Below, one piece after another: positions 11,129 through 23,524 of a stretch of DNA of 64,000 nucleotides. A program made the translations under genes and the position numbers. Source of the DNA: Blasia pusilla. Its lineage: Eukaryota; Marchantiophyta; Marchantiopsida; Blasiales. Under the pieces are notes generated by a model. It saw only the letters and a program-made list of their open reading frames with translations, had not been told where the DNA came from and made no database searches. The first letter of the stretch is position 1. Each line of letters begins with the position of its first letter. The stretch lies in assembly GCA_050084515.1 (NCBI GenBank), contig CM114272.1:24614001-24678000 (forward strand), in the 5' to 3' direction.

Positions 11129-14100
11129 ATGGGGATGGTGCAGCAGAATGCGCACATGGGAGCTCTCAAGAGAGTAGGCGAAGCCCCTGGAGTCTGGCCG
11201 CCGACAAGCTTGCGCGTGAAGAGGTCCATGCTGGCTGGAAGGAGGATCGTAGGCGGGCCTAGCACTCCAGTTCCCCGATGGAAACTGTACGAGAATCCCT
11301 TCTATGATGGGATTGCAGCGGCAGCGGCAGCCGCCGCTCAGCAGCAGAGTGCATCCGGAGGCGGACGCAATGTGCCGGTATCAGCTCGCAAGCTCGCGGC
11401 CACGCTGTGGGAGCTTCAGGAGCTCCCTCGCTCGCTGGCTGCCTCGAAATCTTCACCTTGTCCATGCGCACAGTACACCCAGAAAGTCTCGATTGCATCC
11501 ACTGCTGTGACGGCCAGGAAGTCTCTGTCCCAAAGAGACCATTTGCTCGCACTCGCAGCAGACAGCACTAAAATTGGACCGCTAAACCCGTCGCCGGAAG
11601 AGTCGCCCCGTCATTCTTCCAACTACGCCAGCTCTCAAGCTGGCGAAATCGACGCCGAACTCTCCAAGGAAACCATGGCTTCACTCGGAGAAGCGAAAAA
11701 GGTACGCGTGATCGCGCTTGTTTCCGGACAGCAATCCTCGATAGGTCGTTTGCAATCCGTAGTTTCCGGTGTTTTCCCCCAGATGCAGTGGTGTGTTTTG
11801 CTGTGAGAGGGGTATGAGCGCTGCCTTGGTCTGTGCGGAAAGCCCACGCGACGGAGTCTCGTCTCATCGATCGCTGGTGGATGTGGTTTGGTTGAACCGG
11901 CAGGGATGGGAGAATGGCAAGAAGAATGCCACCGCAAATAGCAGGCAGGTGGCCGCGATGCGATCTCATGTACATAGGCTTCTGGAGAGACGAGCAGATT
12001 CAAGGCTCGCGCAGATCGCGTCTGCGTCAGCGAGTCCTGCATCTCTCATGGTACGATGAACTCCCCCCCCTCCGCTCTGCTCTCGCCTTCATTTTTATTT
12101 CTCCTGTCTGTAGCGACTTCAAGCATGTTCCATGCCCGACCCCGGAACTCGGTAATTCGATATTCCCCTGTTCGCGAGCTAATTTCGCACGAGTCGATCT
12201 GAAAGACCTCGTGTCGTGCGTCTCCCGCTACGACCCGTGTTTCGCACGATCCATTGCACCCGCTAACAATGGCGGACGCGGATTACAATATTCCGGAAGT
12301 TGCAAGTGCGGGTCTATCCTAGCGTAAAGCCCGGGACACCAGGTCCAGGCGCTCACATGCCCCACTGATTCCCTTTCCTTTTCATCGCCGATGTGAGGGT
12401 AATCAGTGTTTAATCCCCGTAATTGACCGGAATCATGTGCTTGCTCGCTTGTGCGCGCGGGCACACACACACGCGCACACTCACACATGCGATGATCCTT
12501 CTGTCAGTAAAGCTGACGCGCGCGGGTTTGTGAAGGTTCTAAATCGCATTCGAGGAATGGAGGAGCAGCAGCAAGCGCAGCCTCTGCAGCAGGAACAACA
12601 GCTTCAGGTCCAGCATCATCCTCATCCGCAGCAGCAATCGGGTTCGGCCCCGGCGTCCTTGGTGGCTTCGTTGCGGATGGAGGTGGAGCGTGCGCGCACA
12701 AGAGTGCACGAGCTGGAGCTCGCCCAGAAATCGGCTCGCCGGGAGATCGACGGTCTCGTGAGGAAGATGGGCGAAGAGAAGGTGATGTTCCGCAACAAGG
12801 AGCAAGAGAAGGTGAAGGCTGCCGTGCAGGCTGTGAAGGCGGAGATGGAGGAGGAGAAAAAGCTGAGGCGGAGAGTAGAGTCTGTAAATAGGAAGATGTC
12901 AAGGGAGCTCGTGGAGGCGAACTTGGCCGTGGCCAAAGCGGTGCAAGAGCTGGAGAGGGAGAGGAAGGCGAGGGAGCTGATGGAGGATGTGTGCGACGAG
13001 TTAGCGAGGGAGATAGGCGAGGATAAGGCGGAGGTCGAGGAGCTCAAGCGCGAGTCCGCGAGAATTAGGGACGAGGTGGAGGAAGAGCGAAAGATGCTCC
13101 AGATGGCCGAGGTGTGGAGAGAGGAGAGAGTTCAGATGAAGCTGTCGGAGGCTCGTCACGAGATCGAAGAGAAGGCCTCCCAGCTCGACGACCTCAAGAT
13201 CGAGCTCGAGGCGTTTCTCAATTCCAGGAAGGCCTTCGGTGGCTCGTTCAGGGCCTCCTCGCACGGGGACGAAGCCTCTGTGAGAGACGCCGAGGATCTG
13301 AAGATGGCCATGGATTCCCTCGCCTCGAAGGAGGCCATCCGGAACATGTGTCGGACTCCCGAATCGGAGGACGCCGCGTCCGACCTCTACGACGTCGAAA
13401 CCATCGGCAATGCCGGCGACGCCCGTGAGAAGCCCGACTGGGGCTGGGGTGCCAAGCCCAGCACTCGATGGGATGCGGCCCAAGGGCACGCGGCAGAATT
13501 GGACCACAAGCTAGAGAGTCGGGAGCAGGTCCTAGAGAGGCTCAGGAGAAAGTACTCGGATCAAACGGGGCTACTCCATCAAACTCACCTCCAGTCGTGC
13601 AACAAAACTGAAGGCAACGTCGAGGCTTCCGCCAGACAGTGGGAGGAGGAGGAGGAGTACGCCAGCGACCCCCTGGACACGGAGGGCGCGAGCGAATGGA
13701 ACTCCCAGAGCGATGGAGGCGCCCCGGGCGACGACGCCAAAGACGAGGATTGCAGCCAATGGGAGAGTGCCAGCGATCAAGACATCGAGGTCTTGCAGAG
13801 CATCACGTCTTGTTCCAGAGGAGGCGCGGACGAGCTGAGGGGCGCCGGGGGACCCGATGCCGCTCCCGCCGCCCTCTCCGGTGGATACGAGAGCATTTCA
13901 TCTCAAACTTCATATAATAACATCATCAACAACAATAACTTCAAGTTGCAACGAGATCAACAACACGCGGTCGGGGGAGGTGATGCATCTTCCGGGGACG
14001 ATCTGTGGAGGAGCGGCAGTAGCCCTCCCACGACCGCCAGGAAAGTTTTGAATGAAGATAAGAGTAGTAGAGGGGAGGCAGGCTCGAGAAACTCTCTGGG

Positions 14101-14335
14101 GAGGGGAATGGTGGAAGTGTCCAGGAGCGCACACATGAGAATGGCGTCCGAGCAAGGAATCGCCAGCCCGTCTCGCGACTGGCGGTCTCCGGACAGGGGC
14201 AATCCCCACATCGCTCGAGGGATCAAGGGGTTCATCGAGTGGCCCAAGATGTCTCGCGAAAACGGCGTGAAGGGGAAGGTTCTGGATTCCAAATTGGAGA
14301 AATCTGATCGACGGGCCCTGCGACAGAACACCTGA
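11129..14335 (+). CDS. Plant coiled-coil protein, USO1-like family
   Basis: The model joins four exons: 11129-11701, 11904-12050, 12114-12151 and 12508-14335. Donors are GTACGC, GTACGA and GTAATT, acceptors are CAG, TAG and CAG, and phases match throughout. The product is 861 aa. The first in-frame ATG (11129) was chosen; an upstream TTG is not a credible plant start. Residues 85-95 read SARKLAATLWE, a hallmark of plant proteins annotated 'intracellular protein transport USO1-like' (Arabidopsis At5g41620/At1g50660 type). Exon 4 begins with the family's KVLNRI segment, then a long coiled coil (about residues 310-495) carrying LMEDVCDELA and MLQMAEVWREERVQMKLSEA. A low-complexity Ser/Asn/Gly-rich tail follows. 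The biochemical role of the family is poorly known. The start of exon 2 is the least certain junction; an AG at 11806-11807 is an alternative. Exon 4 is free of stops, so the gene looks intact. Confidence 0.88.
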
Positions 14336-17102
14336 TTGAGCAAGCGTCTGCTACTGCGAAAGACCGAGACGTCCTGTAAACTAGATTACTCAGGCTGGAC
14401 TAGGCTTTCTCAGCGTCGTCTGCATTAGATGGATAGGTACAGTACGGTTACTTGGTAGTGGGAATTCTGGTCCGGTAGCAGCATCTGCAACCCCTTGTTC
14501 ATATTTTATTTATATCACCGAAATCCGTTCAATCATCCTCTCTCGTCCCTGGGAATGCATGGCATCCACGAACAACTATTGTCTCGTGCACGCGCTTCCC
14601 ATCTCTGACAGTCGATCCACATCTGCGCTGCTTCCGCGCTCAAGAGCGACCCCATCCGTAGCCGGGAGCTACGGCGTCCAGCCACTCTCTCTCTCTCTCT
14701 CTCTCCCATTGTGCAGACGACTGTCCGGCATCCGCTCGTCGAGTCTGCGCTGGACGCAGACGAATTCACATGGAGCAGCTCCGGCTCCGGGTCGGGTCCG
14801 CGAGGAATGGGGCTGGCACGCAATACGTAATTAGGAATCGCTCCTCCGGACCACTCAACACGAAGTCAAGTGGAGCCCGAAGCTCCTGTCACACGCATGC
14901 TCGCGACCGAATCTGGAACCGCGCAGGCCCTTTACAGAGCCACTGTTCCCCGCGACTTTACTCTGTGGATAATGTCCGTAACCGATTCGTGACTCCACAC
15001 TTTCATCCGTGACGGCTGCGAAACTTACTCCTCCGAATCGGACCTCAAACTTTACCGACTCCTTAGACCCACGTCGTAACTGAGTCCATGAGCGGGACAA
15101 CTTTCCAAACTCACCTTCTTGTGAAAACAAATTTCGTAATGAGGAAGGCTTCTGAAGAATGCAAAGAGGAAATGGTAGTAAGGAATGGAAAAAGAAAATG
15201 GTAACAAGTGATTGAGGGGTTAACGGTTTCACATGATTGTTAGTTTGAAACAAATTTGACAAGATTATGAATGATCGGTCAGATGTCAATGGACCATTAG
15301 GTAAGTGACCTCCAACAATGTAGGCTCGAACTATCAATGTTTGTGCATGTTGTAAGCAGATAGGAATTACGTGATGGGGCGAAGTGATGACCATATGTTT
15401 TCAGGAAGATATTAAAAAAACACATGAAAAAGCGATAGCCTTGGTTTGCTATCACATGCAATTTGGTTGTGTCCAAATTAGGCTAATATGGCACTAGTGA
15501 GAGCCTCATGAGTAACCCTATTAATTTTTCTTGGATCTTCTGTAGACGTTGTGAGATCTATGTGTGCTATGATTGTGAAGTCTCTCTACCCTTGAGGTTA
15601 ACATACTTGGAAACGCGTGAATGGAGATGAAGACAAGCTAATTTGAACTCCACATGTGAGCCTAGGAAAATACAACCTCTTTAGTAACAACAATGGGGAG
15701 TAGTAACATGATACTTAGACTAAAAGTCTTGAAATTTGCAACATGGTGGATCGCGAGGGAAGGCCCCTATGGCTTACTAGATCCATGGATGAAAACAACT
15801 TAGGAATTCCAAACATGTGCTAATGTTATTTCAGCTCCATGAAGAGCCCCTATCAAGTTGTAAGACAATGGAATTTCTCATGTAAGAGGGTGAAACATGA
15901 CCTGTTCATGTGAAACCTTATGACCATAAATAATTCTTCTTTTCTTCCTTTGACATAAAATTTGAATACCATAAAATTATTCGGAAAAAGAACTACCAAC
16001 CATGGACGTATTTTTAAAGCAAAGAACTTCAAATGGGATAATAACTCATACATCCCCCAGGAAAAGTGAGGAGCGACACATTCCACGGATGAGAACTCCA
16101 CCATATGGAAAATGGTGAATCCCATGGCAGCGAATAGACCTGGATGACAAGAACCCTTTTGAACCTCTCCACCAATTCAACGCTCGCGTTTGGACAACTC
16201 AAAACACACCATTCGAAGCATATCGACCACATATGTCGTCGTAAAGTTGAACTACCACAAACTAGCATTTTTCATAATCTAAAATGGTCCAAACTCCAGG
16301 CTTTGTTGGACCCCATCATTTATGACAATAAAATGGCCTTAGGAGTTGGGTGGACCCAAGGAAACTCCCCAAATAGGATCTATTTACCAAACTTCGAATC
16401 GACACACGTCGCAAGTTCGTGGACTCGGAACCTGGAAAGTCCCAGGAACTTGGAAGTAAGTTTCCAGCTGCTCGTCTCCTTATATTAGCCATTTCACCTG
16501 GGAAAATCAACCCCCTTTACGCCACAACGGAAATTGGGCCATCCGACATCAGAGGTAACTAACAACACTGAAAAAAGGAAGAAGGAAGTTGGAGCTTCCA
16601 GCTGCTCCGATTCCCTGATTAGGCAATTCTCCTGGGGAAGTGAACCCAAAGGTACGGGGCAATCCGACATCAGCGCTAACAACAACAACACTATAAAACG
16701 AAGAGATGACGAGGAGAGCACACAGCTGTGCTCCGACCAAATAGTGGCGTTCGGAAACGGCAGTGAACAGTAGATCGACATCCATCCGTCCATTCATCCA
16801 TTATCCGTCTGTCCGTCCGTCCGTCAGTCCCGGCGTTGGGAGTCCGGAGGCAGATTGCTGACTTTAATGAGAGATGCTGTGGGGATCGATTATCTGCCGC
16901 GGTCCTCATCATGAGACGGCGCTTCGGACGAGAGAAGCGCCGCTAATAATAGCGCTCTGTCAGCTCCGCTCCACGACTCCCGTGGGCAACGCGACCACCA
17001 CGACACCCCTTCCGAAGTTCCGAATCGCCTCCGCTCCGCTCCCCCTCTGTGCGCCGCGAACGTCGTGCGGGCCACGTTGCCATGGCGCTCCCTCCGGAAA
17101 GC
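14336..17102. other. 3' flank and intergenic region
   Basis: This stretch contains the probable 3' UTR of the coiled-coil gene and a CT microsatellite at about 14687-14705. TCCG-rich short repeats lie near 16783-16832. The 179-codon minus ORF 14855-15394 and the 114-codon plus ORF 16144-16488 have no domain or splice context and look like chance ORFs. Confidence 0.45.
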
Positions 17103-17110
17103 GTGTCGCA
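17103..17110. repeat. Left 8-bp target-site duplication of the MULE
   Basis: GTGTCGCA lies immediately left of the left terminal inverted repeat. It is repeated exactly, in direct orientation, immediately right of the right terminal inverted repeat (28524-28531). Mutator-like elements usually make duplications of about 8-11 bp. Confidence 0.85.
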
Positions 17111-17322
17111 CGAAGCCCATATTTTGCCGCGGCTTCGCAATAAAGCGAAGCCCTATCCGCAGGTGCCCGGGTGAAATCGCACTTCGGAGCTCCGGATCGG
17201 GAAACGGGAAAACGGTAATGTCGGATATCGTGCTCGGCGTGTGGGCATGGACGGACTTCAAAACGTACGTTTACATTCGGGTTCCTGCCGTCGGACGGAC
17301 TTAAAAACGTCCGTTTCAACAA
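17111..17322 (+). repeat. Left terminal inverted repeat of the MULE
   Basis: From CGAAGCCCATATTTT inward to GTTTCAACAA this segment pairs with 28282-28523 in inverted orientation. Shared blocks include CTATCCGCAGGTGCC, AGCTCCGGATCGGGAAA, GTGTGGGCATGGACGGACTT and CTGCCGTCGGACGGACTTAA. Small indels separate the two arms, so they have aged since insertion. The CG-rich composition contrasts with the AT-richer interior. Confidence 0.9.
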
Positions 17323-18076
17323 ATGGACTCCATCCGAAAAGAAGTCCGTTTAGAATCCATTCGGTAGTCATTAGCCCTGATGAACGTCGTGTCGTGAATT
17401 GCGGGACAGACTGCATGTGGAGCGACGGAGAGACCCGACATTTGGTTCATTAGCATCGCTAATGGAGGATTTGGTCGCTAATGGAGGATTATGATCGCTT
17501 CACGATACAGGTCCGGTACGTGGATTAAGTCTTCGGGGTTCGGATTGATGTCGCTTCCAACGGGAAACCATGTCCAAATCGATAAGGTTTGTGCAAAAGT
17601 GTGTATTTCCTTATTTCAAGTTCTGTTCAGTTCGGCTCCGATTCATAGTAATTAGCGAAGGTGTGGACTACATAGATAATTCCTTGGAAATTGCATAAAC
17701 GTAATACGAACTGAACCCTCGTGAACCCGAGGCAACGAGCGTTCATCCATCTTCATCATTCCCACATTCGTTTCCGTTGTCTGAATGTCATGTATTGCAT
17801 AATTTTGAAGCAAAATATTGACAGGTACAAAGGATGGTATGACCTCCGCTATAGGAAACTTGTATTGATTGTCTCCAGCTGTAGTGAGACATTACAACGA
17901 AAATGTAATAGCACTTATATTTCTTGCATTTCTCTGTACATGTGCGTCGTCTGAACACAGGTGTATTATTTGAATCTTCATCGGTGGGAAGGTGATTGAA
18001 GGTTTAGGATAGTTATTCATTGAAGCTTCCCAAGAAGCTTCCCAAAGTTTCGTACTGAACATTAGATTGAGCAGGA
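17323..18076. other. MULE interior, left of the transposase
   Basis: Non-coding spacer between the left inverted repeat and the first transposase ORF. It presumably contains the transposase promoter. Short ORFs here (for example 17721-17954) lack domain or splice support. Confidence 0.5.
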
Positions 18077-20320
18077 ATGACCAAATACACCAAATCCTAT
18101 GGTGCATTTGAATGTGACTCCATTCAAAATCCCTTACCTGGCCCTTTTATAAGTGAACACATGAATTGGTATGGTCAAAGAAAAGAAGCATGGATTCCAG
18201 CTGATAGGCTAGAGGATTTCATACAAGGTGAAGAACATAGACCGCATTTCCAGACGACTTTTTGAAAAAGCAAAATTGATAAATCTGCACACACGAATAT
18301 CACCATTCGGTATTGGTGTGCCTATGGGCCTCAAGATTTCAGGAAACGCGTTTGGACCTCTTTGCCTGAAGAGGTCTTTCATTCCAACCGTCGAAGCAAA
18401 GGGGGTAAGGGTAGTAGGCCAGAAAGCCAAAGTAAAAATCTTGGGCTTTCTCAAGGCCGTGGATGCCAATGCCACTTTGCTGTCATAAAGTCGGTAGACC
18501 GTCCTGGTTTTTGCATGTTGAGGCACTTGCACTCAAAACATGTGGACAAGGCGGGTCAAATATGCCATGGTGACCTAGACAAGACAACAAATATTGCAAA
18601 TGCAATTGTAGCCCCAAACTTAAGTCATGGTTGCAGGGACTTTGTTGAGCGCTTATTGTGAGTGAACGTGATCCCTTTGAATATCATGAAAGAGCATAGG
18701 AGATGGATTCGTGAACATATTCGTGATAACTCCAACCACCAACATGCTTGGGCTAGAGATGCAATGCTAAAGCCTCAAGATATTCTCAATATCAAGCACT
18801 GCATGCGAAGGCGAGAAGGGGGCGATGATGGAACGGATGACGCCACTGCAATCCAACATTGGGTACAATCACACCCCGAAAATATCATATACTACAATGA
18901 GGCTATTTCCAAGTTGGGCCAACCCTTTAGCCTAGTATTTTCGACATCTTGGATGCTTCAAAATCTCGTGGAACTTGGAAATGGCGTAGCTATCTCAATG
19001 GATGCCACCCATGGCACAAACACTTATGAGGTTAGTTGACATTGCTTCTTCACTTGCTTGTTTTAGATTTAAATATCAGATATCGTTTAAAATAATAAAA
19101 TTTTTTAGCTTGTTGCCCAATCTTTCAGATCTAGAACTTCACTTAGCAGGTGCTTATGCAGTGTTCCCTCTAGAATAATGATATATTTCTTCCCATTCAT
19201 GCGTCAAAATCTTTACATTCACAGTTCTGAATCATAAAATTCTTGTGTTCACAGTACCAATTATTCACTTTGTTGGGGTTCGATAAGTTTCTTAATGGGT
19301 TGCCATTGGTCGAGGCTATCCTACACCGACATCAACATGAGGACTTGGTTGCTACCTTATCGCATGTTAAGGATTGGGCAAATAGGAACATGCTGAGAAA
19401 GGACCAAAACATATGCACGACAGAGTGGAAACCATCATGCTTCATAGTTGATGACTCAAAAGAGGAACAATATGCTATTAAGGAAGTATTTCCTGGTGAT
19501 GTCTATGGCATGTTTGAAAGAATTGGCTAAAGAATTTGCATCAACGTGTGCGATGTCCAATCACAAAGGCAGACATGAATAGAGACCTGGACGGAGTAAT
19601 GTATTCACGTGATGAAGGTTCTTAACTACTTACAATCTGTAACCTTCAATTTTTTGTATCTTGTATGTTGTTATGTTCCAGAAGGTGTAGGCGAGTATGC
19701 AGATGCCTAACAACTTGCTATTGGTGTCGCAGATCCGGTTGATGCCTCTTATAGATTTATGCGCAAGTGGATAGGAACGGAACGTCACTTTCTAAAATAC
19801 TACGCCAACTATTGGCATCCAAAGATCGTTACTTGGGCAAAGGGATATCGTAAGCATGCACGATCCAACCAAGATACTAACGCTGCCATAGAAAGGTGGC
19901 ATCACACTCTAAAGATGCACCTCACATCCAGCATGCCCACTAAGCCAACCAGGAAGCTTATATGGCTTGTGAAAATACTCACTGGAGAAATTGAAGATTT
20001 CTTCTGGTCCTTTTTGAAGAGGGAAGGCATGGTGAGGAATCAATCTATACAAAAAGTCATGCTAATGGCTATTAGGCGAGCAAATGATATTCATGACAAC
20101 TATGTCACATTCGAGTCCATGAACGGAAGGAAATGTGCTTGGTGAAGAGCATCTCAAAGCTAGATGTATGGCATGATGTGGTGGACTACGATACAAAAGA
20201 TGCAGCATGCACGTGTCACGTGCCAATGAAGGCTTCACTTGTAAACATCAAGTTTGCACATTTGTGTTCATTCTGGTTGTAACACAAAATAAATGTTTAT
20301 GGGCTATTGTTGAAAGTTGA
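18077..20320 (+). pseudogene. MULE transposase with SWIM finger, decayed
   Basis: DDE transposase of the Mutator superfamily. One frame runs from 18077 to an intron at 19031-19254 (GTTAGT to CACAG) with only two stops, TGA at 18263 and 18659. The N-terminal part has a CxC...H-type DNA-binding segment (GCQCHF ... HVDKAGQICHGDL). The catalytic core shows MDATHGTN (first Asp), then after the intron YQLFTLLGFDKF, and FIVDDSKEEQYAIKEVFPGD (second Asp). A frameshift follows near 19520 (protein resumes KNWLKNLHQRV). After a second likely intron (GAAG/GTTCTT to TTCCAG, about 19618-19680) comes NAAIERWHHTLK with the third acidic residue. The SWIM zinc finger is split by a frameshift: CTCHVPMK in one frame, FTCKHQ in the next (20208-20251). 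Two TGA stops plus two frameshifts make a pseudogene, although first-stop avoidance by splicing cannot be excluded. Confidence 0.8.
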
Positions 20321-20575
20321 TCATAGAAATTTGTACCCTTAGGCTCTCTGAACATGCTTGAGGCTTCATGTCATCCTGTCTAAACATGCTTGTATGGATG
20401 TGAAGTTCATTGGTATTCTTGCAGAGAATAATGTCATCAAAATTTACAGGTTAAATGCCTTCTGTTGTGTGGGCACACTAAAGTGGACTTATTGTCCTTT
20501 CTTGGTACTCGTTTTGGAAGCAAAGCTGGAGGATTGGAAAATTTGTTGCACAAGCATGCCGACCATAGTGTATGA

Positions 20576-21367
20576 ACTGATCAAAATGAGGCCGATATAC
20601 TCAAAGTTGTGGGAAATGTGACGGAGTTTGAAAGTGTAAAACAGGCTGAACCACAAAGGACCAGCACTAAAGATGTTCAAGATATGATAGACAAGTGCAT
20701 ACGTGCTGCCCTTGGTGTTCCATTTTCAGACGTGCTGATGGAGCATTTTTTTCAATTATTGCACAAGGATCTAGGCTCTGTTGTGAACCTGAAGGCAAGA
20801 ATTGAGACAAACACTCACATTGACCCACATGTGGGTCATAATATTGCACACCACTTTCCTGAGCCATTTGTGGGTAACGTTGATCAGGATTGCCATCTCC
20901 GGAGAAGATTGGATTGGCTGGATCGTATGCACCTGAGGCAGAGAGCACAAAATGGACGAAGGATTCAACCTTCGGCCAAAGAACATCAAGTGGAATCATT
21001 CCATAGAGCAAAAAAACTGAAGTTCTTGAACATGGAGGAAGAAATGGAAGCAAAGGCCTGCAAGAATCTTGACTTGGATGCTCTATTGAGCCAAGTTGAG
21101 GGCGACAGAACCCAATTGAGGCTGGATTTGCAATGTCCATTGGTAAATTCTATGCCTCATCATCATAACAAAAGTGATATCGCAGCAAAGAGGACCAAAG
21201 GCGATGACTTGCTGGATAGCATCCTTCAGAATGTTGAAAACATTGTTAGGGTCAGGAGTGAGGATCCTCTTCCCCTTGTCACAAATTGTAACCAGACACA
21301 TCCAGGTAGTCATTCATCAGATGTTCAAAGTCAGAGTATAGATCACGACATTGTGGCAGACTCTTAG
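20576..21367 (+). pseudogene. C-terminal ORF following the transposase
   Basis: The reading frame is open from 20576 to the stop at 21365-21367 and has a coding look (charged, helical, no low complexity). I do not recognise a domain. It begins without a credible ATG, so it is most likely a 3' exon of the transposase gene, or a separate element protein that has lost its start. It contains LRRRLDWLDRMHLRQRAQNG and a Lys/Glu-rich stretch, and ends shortly before the element's central non-coding region. Confidence 0.45.
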
Positions 21368-23524
21368 GTTTTATGAGAGATGTTCATAACCGTTTAAAAT
21401 GATCCACATACTAAGATGGTTTTTTTGATTCACATTGTATTAGATGTTTTGTGAATGACATCCTAGGCTAAGTTGAATCCATTATTGGCTCGGATGTCTC
21501 TATTTCAAAAGTCTCTTCTGTAGTACAGGTAAGGGAACACCATAAACTTGGTGTTCACAGATCTTTGGTATTATTGGTTCCACAATGATAGTATGGTTAC
21601 AAGGACGATTTGAACAATAGTGGAATATAGCATAACCGTTGCGGGCCAATAAAAAAATTATACGGTGGTTACGAGGTCTACTACGTACTAAACATTACAT
21701 CATGTAACCTTGTAAGCATATGTTGCACCGCATCTAACCACAGCGAGAAACCTACGGAACTGTGGTCGTTTTTCTTTCCATGGTTGGATACATCGGTTTT
21801 GAGTATGAATCCTATCTCAATGGAGGGACTGACCTTTTAGTTAGAACTATCGTATTAGTTGGAACTAAAAAAAAAATGATGGACGCCCTCTGGACCCTAC
21901 CCGGAAGGCCGGTCTCTCTTCGTAAAGTTTTAGCAAGACGTTCATCTATCTCGCCAACTTGGACCATGTCTAATTTGCATAGCCATGACTAACAAATTTG
22001 GAGAGAAGCATGCAATGAAACATGCAATGTACACCAACGCTAGTGAACGCCATAGTCCCGGTGTTCAAACTAACCGACGTCCACAAACATCTGGAATTGC
22101 TATCGCAGTCATCACGATCGGCGCTTATTAGAGTCGTGAACACAACATTTCAGATGTGAACACCATAGTCCCGGTGTTGAAACTAAGAGACGTCCACAAA
22201 CATCAGGAATTGGTACAGCAGTCATCACGATTGGTGCTTATAAGAGTCGTGAACAGAACATTTCAGATGTTTGGGTTACTCGGGGCGATTTCGTTGTTTT
22301 TGTTTTGCTGCACTCTCTGTTGAAACTTCAAGAAAGTTTCTCTACTCTATGTTAATCCATGTATTTGATTACTGCCAATGTCTATCTAGGGCATTCTTTG
22401 CATTGTATGCATGCAAGAGTTCGAGTGAAACAAATTGCCACTGAGTACTGAGAGAATCACAAGAATGACGGATGGAAAAAAATATCGATGCAAATGTTTG
22501 CACATGAGATAAAACACATTGTGCAAGAGCCTCAATAACCATTCCATAGGAATAAAGTCTGGATTCTATTCAAAATTCTGTAGCGTTTCTTGCATCCACA
22601 ACATGGAGCGTTTCTTGCATCCGCAGTCTCTATTGTCAAAATGTGCCTAAACAGAGCATGGCCACTACAACGTTCGCTGGAACTCAAGTATCAAAATGCT
22701 TTCCACCATCTGCACACTAACGAGAAATAAGGTTCAGAACCCATTCCTTAACTCCTCAGGTAAGCAAGGCAAAATTTACATGAAATGGAGTCAACTCGAT
22801 ACATGCAATGCAGCAAACTCACCTACATGGAAATGAAGCTGATGCAGGACTACATAATTGAGCCCCTTCATGTTGCAATGTTTTTCTTGTCACTGCAAAA
22901 CCAGAATAACCACATTAAAAAATGAACCTTCTAAGACCTAGAAAACCAAGCACTTGGATGTCAATGGCAAGTAATATTCTAGAGTAATGAATGAAGAGCT
23001 AAAGGGCAGGCCTTAGAGCTTCTATACTTACCTACACATAAACCCTAAAACCAAAACCAAAGGTATGTCCTCTTAGTGGTGATCATCTTGTCCGCTTGGG
23101 CCACACGTGGAGGTGTCCAATGGCTGCAATAGTGGTGTGGAGAATGTCGGAAATGGCGTGGGTTGGAAGTCAAATACCTCATCCTCTGCCTGTACATGTC
23201 GTGCCACGGTTACCATGGCTGTGGATACAAGCGGAACATCTTGCACCTAACAATGGAAATTCAAAGAATGAATCAAAACCAAACAAATTGCACAAGTTTT
23301 TTAATCTGAATTTATTTATAATCAACATAATGAGGGCCGGCTGCAAAGGTACCCGGGGGGGTAAGGGCATTGTAGCTTCTTCGTTCAAAGCATTCAACTC
23401 GTCATCTCTGGAAACTATGAGGGCCTGTACAAGAGTAATTTAGTGACATAAGTTGACATCAAGGAGGGTGAATGCCAAATCATGGTAAGCAAGGAACTAC
23501 AACTCAAGTGTTTCCTTTGGATTG
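21368..23524. other. MULE central region between convergent genes
   Basis: No supported coding sequence. It holds the 113-bp tandem duplication at 22043-22268 and would contain the 3' ends or terminators of both element genes. Short ORFs at 21762-21992 and 23096-23443 are not supported by splice signals or motifs. Confidence 0.5.
22043..22268. repeat. 113-bp tandem duplication
   Basis: Two adjacent direct units (22043-22155 and 22156-22268) start with GTGAACRCCATAGTCCCGGT and end with GAACAVAACATTTCAGAT, in IUPAC code. They differ at roughly a dozen positions. The duplication therefore predates recent history of the copy. It sits between the two convergent element genes. Confidence 0.9.

Noticed and set aside
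12437-12507. Extension of exon 4 of the coiled-coil gene upstream to a TTG
   Set aside because: The added peptide is a translated CA repeat (Ala-His-Thr run). A good acceptor at 12507 and the micro-exon explain the junction better.
14855-15394. 179-codon minus-strand ORF
   Set aside because: No domain, no supporting exons, and composition changes along it. Likely a chance ORF.
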